From contig CM076141.1 in the NCBI GenBank assembly GCA_038025085.1, positions 20,318,501 through 20,382,500 of the forward strand: DNA of 64,000 nt, in the 5' to 3' direction. Every line of letters starts with the position of its first letter. Position 1 is the stretch's first letter. The notes below the pieces were generated by a model. It saw only the letters and a list, made by a program, of their open reading frames with translations, did no database searches and had not been told where the DNA came from. Made by a program: the position numbers and the translations under genes. The stretch is from Tetragonia tetragonoides (lineage: Eukaryota; Streptophyta; Magnoliopsida; Caryophyllales; Aizoaceae). Shown piece by piece: positions 12,601 through 20,340 of this stretch.

Positions 12601-14349
12601 CTTTGTTGAATTTTCATCTTAATATTAATTTTGTGACTGTGTGTGTTGTTGGAAGATAGCTTTAACCTTCAAGTTCTCCAGGGTACCTATATGCTTTTTA
12701 TATGGTATTGTGGTGTTTATATGATGTGAGTGAAACGTGTTGAGACTTCTGAGTACAATTGTTAATCTTTTGCATGTGAATGAAGGTGCTGTGAGTTTGG
12801 AGTGCACTTGCCCATTTTTTGCTGGAGTTTTTTGCGCAGTTTTTCTTTTGTTGTGCTCTGTGTGTTTATAAAATTGCATGTCATTATTTGTTTTCTTAAA
12901 CCTTTGCGTGTGTGTGTGTGTGTAGGTTTTGATTCTATCGACTATTATTGAATTGAAATTTTACTGATTGGGTATCCTGTTTTTGTGTTCCTCTGATATA
13001 TCAACTCAAATAATGAGTTGTTGAGGTTAGATTACTTGGCAAATTGGCATGGAATTTACATGACCACATGTACATGAATTGGTCTCCTTTCCAGGCTGAT
13101 AGCTCCAGATCTCCAATGGGCAATGGTGACGACTTCTGTGCTGACCAGAAAGAAGCTCAATGCCACTTCTTCTGAACTTTCATTATGTTTTTTCTACTAT
13201 AAGAAATTATCGTAATGCAATCACGAAATGTGTTTTTTTTTTTGACAGCTATATAAAATTGAAAGCAAAACTTACAAATGAAATGTGTCAAGTCCAGTAT
13301 TCCCATTAATTCTTTAGTGTTTGATCAATTGTTAGATTTGACTTTTATTACACAGTTTTAACGCATTTTTTCTGTTTCTTTGTACGGTTGGGTTTGTTCT
13401 ATTTGCAAACCTTTTAGTTTTCCACTTTGATCGGATTGTTTGGCTTATTGAATTAAACAAACTCAGGAAAAAAAAAAGAAAACAAATATACTCCAAAAAC
13501 AAATTAATGCATTTGCGATGAAAAATTAGTGCCTTTAAAATAATTGTTCTTCTCTAAGAGGGCATTTAGAAAAACTATTGATCTTCCATGACATTCTAAA
13601 AAACATTGCATTAAATTAAATTATATAAAATGAAGGCTATCGAATGAAGGGTATAATTATTTTGTTTATTTGATTTTTTTAAATGGTGATTGGTATAGTA
13701 CTATTAAAGATGAGAAATTAAATCTGAGACCTAATGTAAATTAAAAATTTTACGTCGTAAGAAAAGTACAGTATATATAAAGCCATGTTAGCATAAAAAA
13801 GATATTTTGATCATGTTTCTTTTTTATAAAGCCGTGCATCGCACGGGCAATAACCTAGTAATGACTAAATGCTTGAGGGCATTGTGCAGCCACTCCCAAA
13901 GAAAATGTTAAAGCATGATCATGTTTGCAAACCCCAGAAAGTTACACTACATCCAACGTGAAAAAATCCCATTTACCCAATTCAGCTTCTATTACATTCA
14001 ACCAAGTGAAATTTCTAACCAGGTTTTTGACCAAATATAGAATAAATAAATCAAATTGGATTGTCACAAATTTAACATGCAACCAATTGAACCCACTGAC
14101 CAAAATTGGGTACCATGAAAAGGGAGAGAGAAAAAATGTCACCTTGATTGAAATAGTAGGCTTAAGAGCAGTGTGATCATCTGAGATGACATAATAATCA
14201 GCCAAAACAACCACATTGTTCTGGATTTCTTCAGAGACACATTTATTGCCTGAAGCTGGAAGATTGAGCCATATTGATGTACCCAGTTGCCACAAATTAC
14301 TTAAGAAGATCAACCAAATTAAACCCATCATAGTGATCCTGTCCCTCAT
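3510..14349 (-). CDS. p24-delta family GOLD-domain cargo receptor, four-exon gene
   Basis: This is the one clear host gene. Coding exons on the minus strand are 14349-14143, 6746-6534, 3823-3747 and 3654-3510; all junctions are GT/AG and phases fit. The joined frame is 213 residues, the usual p24-delta length. Residues 1-25 form a hydrophobic signal peptide. The GOLD domain follows, with its cysteine pair at C37 and C102 and an N-glycosylation sequon (NVT) at N83. A coiled-coil segment spans about 135-180 and a membrane helix about 181-203. The short cytosolic tail has an aromatic pair (YF) and ends KRKLI, a KxKxx-type COPI signal. Family members cycle between ER and Golgi as cargo receptors and coat adaptors. 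Intron 1 is 7.4 kb and full of transposons. The start could also be M7 or M8. Subclass within p24-delta was not resolved. Confidence 0.9.
3747..3823 (-). CDS. p24-delta exon 3 (coiled-coil)
   Basis: A 77-bp exon encodes [11 protein letters not shown] and the following helix up to YLKN, with the next arginine codon split across intron 3. The acceptor is TTGTAG and the donor is GTATTT. Intron 3 is only 92 bp. Confidence 0.88.
4449..4650. repeat. Diverged tandem duplication in intron 2
   Basis: Two units of roughly 93 and 109 bp share CTTCCAYTTACC, TGGATGCGTGT and the downstream words GAGCCAGGGATTA/AAGCCAAGGATTA and GAGAGAAAGG. It lies inside intron 2 of the p24-delta gene. Confidence 0.5.
4795..4925 (+). 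mobile_element. RTE-type LINE or SINE 3' tail relic
   Basis: The words GGGTCTATCGAAAACAACCA, AGGGGTAAGGGTAAGGCTGC and CCAAGACCCTGCC occur in order, ending ACTTGGTTGTTGTTA. This is the well-known 3' end of plant RTE-clade LINEs and the SINEs that borrow it, normally closing with a TTG/GTT repeat. No coding part is present. Confidence 0.55.
5147..5960 (+). mobile_element. Decayed relative of the hAT-like element
   Basis: The left part (5147-5255) starts AAGGCTGTTTGTAATTTGGG and continues with GGGTATCTGAA and CATCCGATATC words, a degenerate version of the element at 1122. A matching right end was not found, so the end given is approximate. It lies within intron 2 of the p24-delta gene. Confidence 0.4.
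6534..6746 (-). CDS. p24-delta exon 2 (most of GOLD domain)
   Basis: This exon encodes residues 70-140 (71 codons). It begins VTSPYG after the acceptor TTTCAG and ends KIE before GTAAGG. It holds the highly conserved [11 protein letters not shown] and AGNYLACFW segments and [11 protein letters not shown], all characteristic of plant p24-delta proteins. Confidence 0.9.
6747..8783. other. Distal part of p24-delta intron 1, no confident feature
   Basis: This is intronic sequence. A stretch at 7040-7160 reads like coding (for example [21 protein letters not shown] then stop) but I do not recognise it. A 28-bp spaced repeat (TATCGAAACTCAAGATAGC) occurs at about 8460 and 8488. No other element was identified. 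Confidence 0.4.
8048..8157. repeat. Two-copy 64-bp tandem repeat
   Basis: The words GCAGATTCTTTGTACAAGG and GCAGAATACTTTGTGCAAGG begin near-identical units at 8048 and 8112. Both continue GAGATCAAATG-CTCATT-CAAACCA. The repeat lies within intron 1. Confidence 0.6.
8784..9910 (+). pseudogene. LINE ORF2 C-terminus: zf-RVT and RNase H, broken
   Basis: The first block (to 8973) contains [11 protein letters not shown] and [18 protein letters not shown], the conserved zf-RVT (reverse transcriptase zinc-binding) motif, and then stops. The MITE at 9116-9281 interrupts it. The second block (9290-9910) contains [12 protein letters not shown] and an RNase H domain with WIKLNTDGS, a GELWG acidic position and LEMDS. 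A later frame gives the PREGNQV-type segment normally near the domain end. Stops and frameshifts make it non-functional. The type with a C-terminal RNase H differs from LINE families A-C at 44-64 kb, where none was seen. Confidence 0.75.
9116..9281. mobile_element. 166-bp hAT-type MITE
   Basis: The ends are inverted: CAGTGGCAGATCCA at the left and TGGTTCCGCCACTG at the right. The element is flanked by a perfect 8-bp direct repeat TTTGCAAT (9108-9115 and 9282-9289). An 8-bp duplication and CAGTGGCGGA-like tips are typical of the hAT superfamily. It has no coding capacity and inserted into the older LINE. Confidence 0.88.
10310..10977. repeat. 334-bp perfect-register tandem duplication in the Helitron
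   Basis: Copy 1 (10310-10643) and copy 2 (10644-10977) differ by only about three changes, for example an extra A near 10807 and G versus T near 10545/10880. Each copy ends just after GGAGGTAAGGTTGGATCCTT, so a possible exon/donor (GGAG then GTAAGG) is duplicated. Confidence 0.88.
13095..13175 (+). pseudogene. Possible captured exon in the Helitron
   Basis: After a polypyrimidine tract ending TTTCCAG, an open segment reads [18 protein letters not shown] and ends with a stop about 26 codons in. Together with the donor-like GGAGGTAAGG at about 10625 and 10960, this resembles terminal exons of a captured host gene. The source gene was not recognised. This is inference from splice-like signals only. 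Confidence 0.3.
14143..14349 (-). CDS. p24-delta exon 1 (signal peptide and start of GOLD domain)
   Basis: This exon encodes residues 1-69, from ATG at 14349 to AAG before the donor GTGACA. It contains the signal peptide, the [12 protein letters not shown] motif and the [10 protein letters not shown] core strand of the GOLD domain. Upstream on the minus strand (14350 to about 14600) is a CT-rich leader. A possible TATA-like word (CATAAATACC) lies near 14603-14612. Confidence 0.88.
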
Positions 14350-14762
14350 CTCTACTCTCTCTTTCTCGGATGCTATTCACTTTGATGACATAGAATGCTA
14401 AAAGAACGACACAAATAAAAGAGACAGATAGATAGATTGATGGAGAGTGAGAGAGGAGAGAGAGAACCTAATCGATAGAAGTGGAGGGGTGCAGTGATGT
14501 AGAAAGCAATCTGGCTATGGCGGAGACAATTTCCATGAAGGACACCAGGGATTCTAAAAATAGAAGAGAGAAAATCTGTTGGCGCACTTGGCGTTGGCGA
14601 TGGTATTTATGTATCCCCCAAAGAAGCACTCTTTGAGACAAATTCTACACACTTTTCCCTCTCCTTTTCTCATGGAATTCACCCTCCCAAAAAAAAAAAA
14701 ATTTCAATTGGTGCCCTTCAGCTTTTACTTTGTTTAAATGGTGCTATAAACTTTGTTTGAAA

Positions 14763-14800
14763 CTAGTTTTTGCCCGTGCTATGCACGGATTACTACTACG
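14763..14800 (-). mobile_element. Helitron 3' terminus on the minus strand
   Basis: Read on the minus strand there is a hairpin (CCGTGC-ATA-GCACGG, about 14773-14788) followed by GCAAAAACTAG, ending CTAG at 14763. This matches the 3' end of the Helitron at 13831-13858. No matching 5' end was found to its right, so it appears truncated or rearranged. Confidence 0.6.
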
Positions 14801-15326
14801 ATTTAAAATAATATGTTAAAATGTATGTGTCCATGCACTAAAATTTGTTGAAAATGAAACTTAGTGATATGCTTCAAAGTAAAAGTCCACAAAAGTAAAA
14901 CCCATAAAAATCCATAGTCCCACATTGGTAAAGAAGAAAAGAGTGTTTCTTTTGACCGACAAGATTTTGTAACCGTTACAAAATAATTGCCCTTTATTAC
15001 CTTCCTAAAATCCGCCCCACATTAATTATTCTCGGTTACATATTTCTTCTCTTTATATACTTTGTTTCTTGATTTCTTTTGGACACACAGAAACATACAC
15101 TCTCAAATCCTCTCTTCTTCTATAGTATTGGCAGTAGATCAGTTTGCTCTCAAAATCATTGCATCGTAGTACAGTGGAGCTTTGGTTGTCGTGTATCCCT
15201 GGAGGTCGGTTGCCGAAAATTCCCTAGTGTACGTGTGGGGGCAAATTCGACTTTAGGGCAGTGATTCGTCACGCCACGACTTTCTTTCGAGATAAGTTTG
15301 TTCCTTCATTAACCTTGTTTCTAACA
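14801..15326. other. Possible remainder of the minus-strand Helitron; no gene seen
   Basis: This holds AT-rich sequence with a promoter-like stretch near 15050-15130 (TTTATATAC and a CT-rich tract). Only short chance frames are present. Confidence 0.3.
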
Positions 15327-16955
15327 AAATTTATAAATAAACAACAAAGGTCATAGAGACCCCTTTCGTTCCCCTTTTGGCTATACAAGCCACCAACGTT
15401 CAAAATGGGTTGTACAGAACCCCAACGTTATATTTTGGTCATATAAACCCTTAAATGGCCGGAAAGAATAGAGTGATGTACACTCTCCGATGATCCAAGT
15501 GTTTTGAAGAATAAATATCAAAAAAATGAAAAATCAAATCATTTATTTATTTTTTTGTATATTTTTATTCTTTATCCTATTTATTTCAATGAACATAAAA
15601 ATTACTATAAAATAAGATTTTAGAATAAATAATAATAACACACACCAAAAACATAAAATAAAATAAAATAGGGTATAGACATCAAACACTTGTTTTGCTC
15701 TTCGATATATATTTGCTATTATACAATTTTTAATTTTCAAAAATGTTTGTTCCATCTCTTATTTTGTTTGTGAACTTACAAAAATTTGCACTTTTTTTAT
15801 GTATACTTTTTTTTATCACATATTTTATACTTTAATTTGACCTTAATGAACCAAAATTTATGAGGTACAAGACTATCCATTGTAGATAATCAGATGAAAA
15901 GAAAATTAATGAATATTAGTACGTATTTCAATTATAAAACTCCTATTAGAATGACAGTTTTCAATCATTGGGGGCAATAAGTTTTTTTTTTTGGAAAATG
16001 ATGAGTGTGTATTTCATTATCCAAGGGATACCAAGGCGACACCCTCCAAAATTACAGCCAAATCTAGGCGTACCCAGGTATGAATATCCACAGTGTGAGG
16101 AGTATTCCTATACAAGCCACTAGTTGAGATCTATACATCTTTTCCTATTTTCCTCAGTATCTGTACAATTTAATACCCTAACACTCAATAGGTATTTAAT
16201 ATGCGAAACAATTTGTGGCATAGTGCGAACCTCCTGCCTAAAAATGCTTTTGTTACGTTCGCGCCATAGTTCATATATGGAGACAAGCAAGAATGTCCTT
16301 TTCCAGCGTTTCTTACAGTGCTTCGCCCTATTATATTTGGACAGCCATTTAAGCTCATGCTTGAGACTCCATAGATGTCTGGTGATACCAATCCAGAGCA
16401 AGATATCCTGCCACACTAAGCGAGTGAAGGAGCAGTCAAAAAAAAGATGAGAATTGGTCTCAACAGTTGATTGCCTAGTAAAACTGTTATTTTGCCGCTG
16501 AAAATAATTACAAAGACTAATGATCTATTTTGCTCTAGATCTCCAATTATATTAACGCCTCTTGTCAAAAAAATATATAATTTTCGTTTTTGCAAAAATA
16601 TTACTGCCTCTTGTAAAAAGAATCTGATCGAAATAACAACAAAAAGAAAAGAGAATAATTAATGCAAATTCTTACATTTAATTAGAAATGAGAAAAAGTA
16701 GTGGAATTCATTTTCATTTACAAGAAGTTAAGTTTAACTTTAAAAAATTAAATCATATTTTTGTGAAACTCAATTATGTAATCGGAGCGTCTACTTCACT
16801 CTCTCTATTCTCAACCTCTTCAAGGGTTTACATGGCCAAAACTAAAACGTTGGGGGTCTAGACAACCTATTTTCAACGTCGGTGGCTTGGGCAGCCAAAT
16901 TTCACAATGATAGGGGCTTGTGTGACCTTTGTTGATAAATAAAATATAAATTTTA
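15327..16955. mobile_element. Element with ~165-bp terminal inverted repeats (MULE-like or fold-back)
   Basis: Left arm 15327-15490 and right arm about 16783-16955 are inverted copies. Shared words include AAAATTTATA, CAACAAAGGTCA, AAGCCACC-ACGTT and CCCCCAACGTT. The arms contain internal ~33-bp modules of the form TGG-TATA-CCC-AACGTT. No transposase ORF was seen, and flanking duplication could not be confirmed. Long inverted repeats suggest Mutator-like or fold-back origin, but class is uncertain. Confidence 0.65.
15981..16490 (-). mobile_element. 5'-truncated antisense LINE tail inside the inverted-repeat element
   Basis: On the minus strand a frame (16416-16120) contains VWQDILLWIGI and LLVSIYELWRERNKSIFR, the region that ends the zf-RVT part of LINE ORF2. 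It is followed by a 3' UTR and an A-run (T-run at 15981-15990 on the plus strand). The 3' UTR words GGTATCCCTTGGATAATGAAAT and ATTTTCC before the A-run resemble the tail of the full LINE at 18806-23900, so it is the same or a sister family. It must have inserted after the inverted-repeat element. Confidence 0.65.
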
Positions 16956-17089
16956 TTCAGATATGATACACTAAACTAATAGACATTTATAGATGATTTT
17001 AGCTAAAAACAGAATTCCCTTCATGAAAAAAAAAGGTAGCTAAAAAGCGAAGTGACCACACAAGGTGGACTTTTCTTCCAAACCCTTTA
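16956..17089. other. Short AT-rich spacer
   Basis: Nothing recognisable between the inverted-repeat element and the next Helitron-like terminus. Confidence 0.4.
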
Positions 17090-17180
17090 TCTATATACTT
17101 ATCGTAATAAAAGCAGAGACGACATTTTGTAAAATTTGAGTAGGTTTTCGTGTACACTTTTGCCGAAATGCCGAGCGTGC
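17090..17180 (+). mobile_element. Helitron-like 5' terminus
   Basis: The sequence TCTATATACTTATCGTAATA followed by AAAGCAGAGACG, preceded by A, matches plant Helitron 5' ends. A downstream hairpin plus CTAG was not found before the LINE at 18806, so only the start is supported. Confidence 0.5.
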
Positions 17181-17181
17181 C

Positions 17182-17213
<32 letters not shown>

Positions 17214-18277
17214 ATTTAGGGGATTTCTTTTACTTTGTTTCAGATACATTGAAACATACACCACTCTCTTTTCTCTGTCCTCGGAAGCTTGCATATACAT
17301 ACTCCAACAAACTGCTAAACTCACCCTTAACAAAATAGCCTCAGTTATCTCTTATCAAAAAATGCAAAAATGTTAGGCTTAAAGATGTTGACATGGAATT
17401 TATGTATAGTTAAGTGGAAGGAGACAAACACTCCTTTTGAGAAGAGGATGGATAAATTTCTACATTTTCACATCATCTAGAGATCCACTGGTTCTCTATC
17501 ATAAACTCATGGGGTCACTATGCTCCTACTTACTGGGTTTCTTGCCACGATTCTCATACCAGTCCTCGAGAATGATTTTGTCAAGTAAGAACAGAAATTG
17601 CATTTCCATTTCTGTTGGTTTTATGACCACTGTATTCACCGATCTCTAGCTCCTTTTTGATGAATTATTTTTTGTTTTTCTTTTTGTTGGGATTTGCTTT
17701 GTTAAACATTCTCTTGTGTCAAGAAGAGCAGTTCAACCATTGTGAAAGACAATCATGTAGAAATTTTTTTTTTTATTGTTTCTTTCTCCTCTGATGGGGT
17801 TAATGAATAGAAAAAGATAAAATATGAAGATACGAATGCTTTTGTTTATCCTATGAATAATGGTGAATCTTTTATCTTTGTGCATATAAGTGAGTCTCAT
17901 TAATGACACTTGTATAAGAAGTATCATTCCTATTGTTCTTATTTGATGCATATTTTTGTCTTCATGTTTAAGTGATGTGTGATTATATACCAATTATTAT
18001 TATGCAATGTGCAAAAAAGGAAAACAAAGGGTTTATGAGAATAGTTTCATATCACACAGTAAGAGGTATGTTTTCTTTTCACACAGTATTCAATAATGAA
18101 CCTATGATTCTAAGAATACTTATAAATTTGGTTTATCGATCGTGTGTACCGAAACAATCATTAATTACGTTTTTTAAACCATTTAAGTGTTAAGTATCTT
18201 AGAATAATAATAATAATAGTAATAACAATAAAATAAAAAAAATAATAATAAAAAAAAATAAAAAAAATAAAAAAAAG

Positions 18278-18308
<31 letters not shown>

Positions 18309-18729
18309 TTTATCAAGCGTAAAATCTTATTTAGTCTTAAATTTATTTGTTTTTCTTTTCTTTTTAAATTTTTTGGTGATCATTAAATGTAATAATTTTT
18401 TCTAAGCTTTGGAATTGTATTAGATTATTCTCTGAGATTACTTATTACATAATTGTTCTTAAATCTTTACCTATTGTTTTTTACCAGTTTCAATAGAAAG
18501 GTCAGAGCCGTCAGTACAAAATGCAGCACGACAAGCTATAACAATTTTGAAAGAGTTGTACTACTGTGATATAGCAGACACTGAAGAAGTTTGAGCAGGA
18601 GAATAATCAGTTAAATTATGAATATGAGATAATGTTTGGGAAGAAAACCACAATAAATCCTACTTTTATGGAAGCACAAGAAAGGTAGGTGCAATCCAAC
18701 TTAATTGTTGGAGTTTTTTTTTTTTTTTT

Positions 18730-18760
<31 letters not shown>

Positions 18761-18793
18761 TCTACGTGTACATTTTTGTAACATATCTTAATA
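17181..18793. other. AT-rich sequence with homopolymers and microsatellite; no firm gene
   Basis: A T-run occurs at about 17188-17213, an AAT/AAAT microsatellite at 18205-18307, and T-runs at 18714-18760. At 18490-18700 the sequence looks coding-like in two frames (for example SVQNAARQAITILKELYYC and NYEYEIMFGKKTTINPTF) but I do not recognise it. It could be a gene fragment carried by the Helitron-like element that starts at 17090. Confidence 0.4.
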
Positions 18794-18883
18794 TTGTTTA
18801 GTTATATTCAATTATCTAAAAACATAGCTACTATTTGACGAGTTGAGCTGGTTCTAGCTCTGAGTATTCGTTCTCACCCCGCC

Positions 18884-20293
18884 ATGAAAGCAGCCAAACG
18901 AGGTCGGCCTCGCAAGAATCCCACACCACCGTCTTCGCCATTGAAACATGATCCCAAGGACAGCTCTCAAACTGCGATCAACACTTCAGATGCCGAGAAA
19001 ACAGGAACCTAGATGACAAGTACAATTGACCCAAAATCGCCATTGATGCTCAGGGAATTTCTCTCACTTGCCATGGCTGCTGCAGTTGCTTCAATCGCCA
19101 ACAAAGGAGGCAAGAACTCATGTACTATTGCTAATTCGAACTCTGATGCTTATAATGCAGAACATGAATTAGAGCAATTGGGTTTTACTTCTGGAAATGA
19201 TGATTTGTGCCCTCATAAACTGAATGGTGATATACATGTGAACTGTGATAAGGAAATTCATGAAATCCCTAAAAACCCAAATCCTCCATCTAAAGAAACT
19301 GAAATTCCTAAGAAGAGAAATAATTGAAAGGACACTACCACCAGGGGTTTGTCAAATTAGGGTATGCAATTACACTTAGTGCCTGAATCAATTGATTCTG
19401 ATATGATTGTTATTGAAGAGGATGATATTTGTGATGAAGTTAGCTATTGGCAAAACACTCTCACTGGTTATTTTCTTGGTGAGAAACTTAAAATGGGAAT
19501 TATTCAAGATTATGTGAAAAAAAATTGGAATCATGTTAGAAAGCCTCAGATACTATATTACAAGAAAGGGTGGTATTATTTTCGATTTGATTCGGCCGAA
19601 GATAGAGATACCATATTAAAGGGAGGGCCGTGGCATGTGGGTAATAGCTCTATTTTGTTGAAGCCATGGACACCTACTTTTTGTTGTGAATTAGAGCAGG
19701 TTACAAAGGTTCATGTTTGGGACCTTTTTCCAAATCTTGATCCTTACTTTTGGTCTGTTAATGAATTAAGTAAACTTGCAAGCAAAATAGGGACTCCCAT
19801 GTTTGCCGATAAGTTTACTACCTTCAAGGACAAAATTTCTTTTGCAAGAATCATGATAGAGGTAGATGTCTCTGGGCCTCTACCTGACAAAATCATCATG
19901 AGAACCCCGTATTGTGGCATTCTTGAGCAGCATGTTGACTACGAATGGGTTCCATACTTTTGTCAAGGATGTAGGAAGTTAGGGCATGAATCTCAGAATT
20001 GCAAGACATTGAGGGCTAAAAAGTCTGCCACTCAGGTTGATTCACAGCCCACAAAGGAGGTCACTACAGAGAAACAACCCATTGCCTCTATGCAACCTTT
20101 ACAGCAGCCATTAGGGGCTGACTCAACAACTACAAATTCAGAAGGTTTCACCTTAGTGCAATCAAAAAGTACTGGAAAGAGCACAAAGAGCTCTACTAGA
20201 GTGGAGATTCAACAAGGGTTCAATCCATTCTCTCTTTTACATAGAAATGAAAGGAATGAGGAGACTTTGCAACCTGACCAGGAGATCATATAG
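18884..20293 (+). pseudogene. LINE ORF1: AT-hook, DUF4283 and CCHC protein, three in-frame stops
   Basis: One frame runs from ATG at 18884 to the stop at 20293, broken only by stops at 19010, 19325 and 19358. The N-terminus has KRGRPRKNP, an AT-hook core that would bind the minor groove of AT-rich DNA. The middle (19400-19900) is a DUF4283 nucleic-acid-binding domain with YYFRFDSAEDRDTILKGGPW. It is followed by a CCHC knuckle with CQGCRKLGHESQNC (about 19960-20005) and a polar tail. Family ORF1 proteins bind element RNA. An AT-hook at the start is unlike ORF1 of LINE families A-C in this window. Confidence 0.8.
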
Positions 20294-20340
20294 AAGGAAA
20301 TCATACAGACATTGGAAGGCAAGGGGGGTCGTGGTGCAGG

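Larger units (their letters stand above)
10230..13858 (+). mobile_element. Non-autonomous Helitron, 3.6 kb
   Basis: The 5' end reads TCTATAACTCTTTACTAAAA and then CCACGTGTCA, matching plant Helitron starts. The 3' end has a hairpin (GCCGTGC-ATC-GCACGGGC, 13831-13848) followed within seven bases by CTAG at 13855-13858. It sits between A (10229) and T (13859), the expected host dinucleotide, with no duplication. No Rep/helicase ORF is present. Parts look like fragments of captured gene sequence (see separate entry). It lies in intron 1 of the p24-delta gene. Confidence 0.82.

Noticed and set aside
14216..14401. Plus-strand frame opposite p24-delta exon 1
   Set aside because: It overlaps a well-supported exon on the other strand and has no similarity I can recognise.
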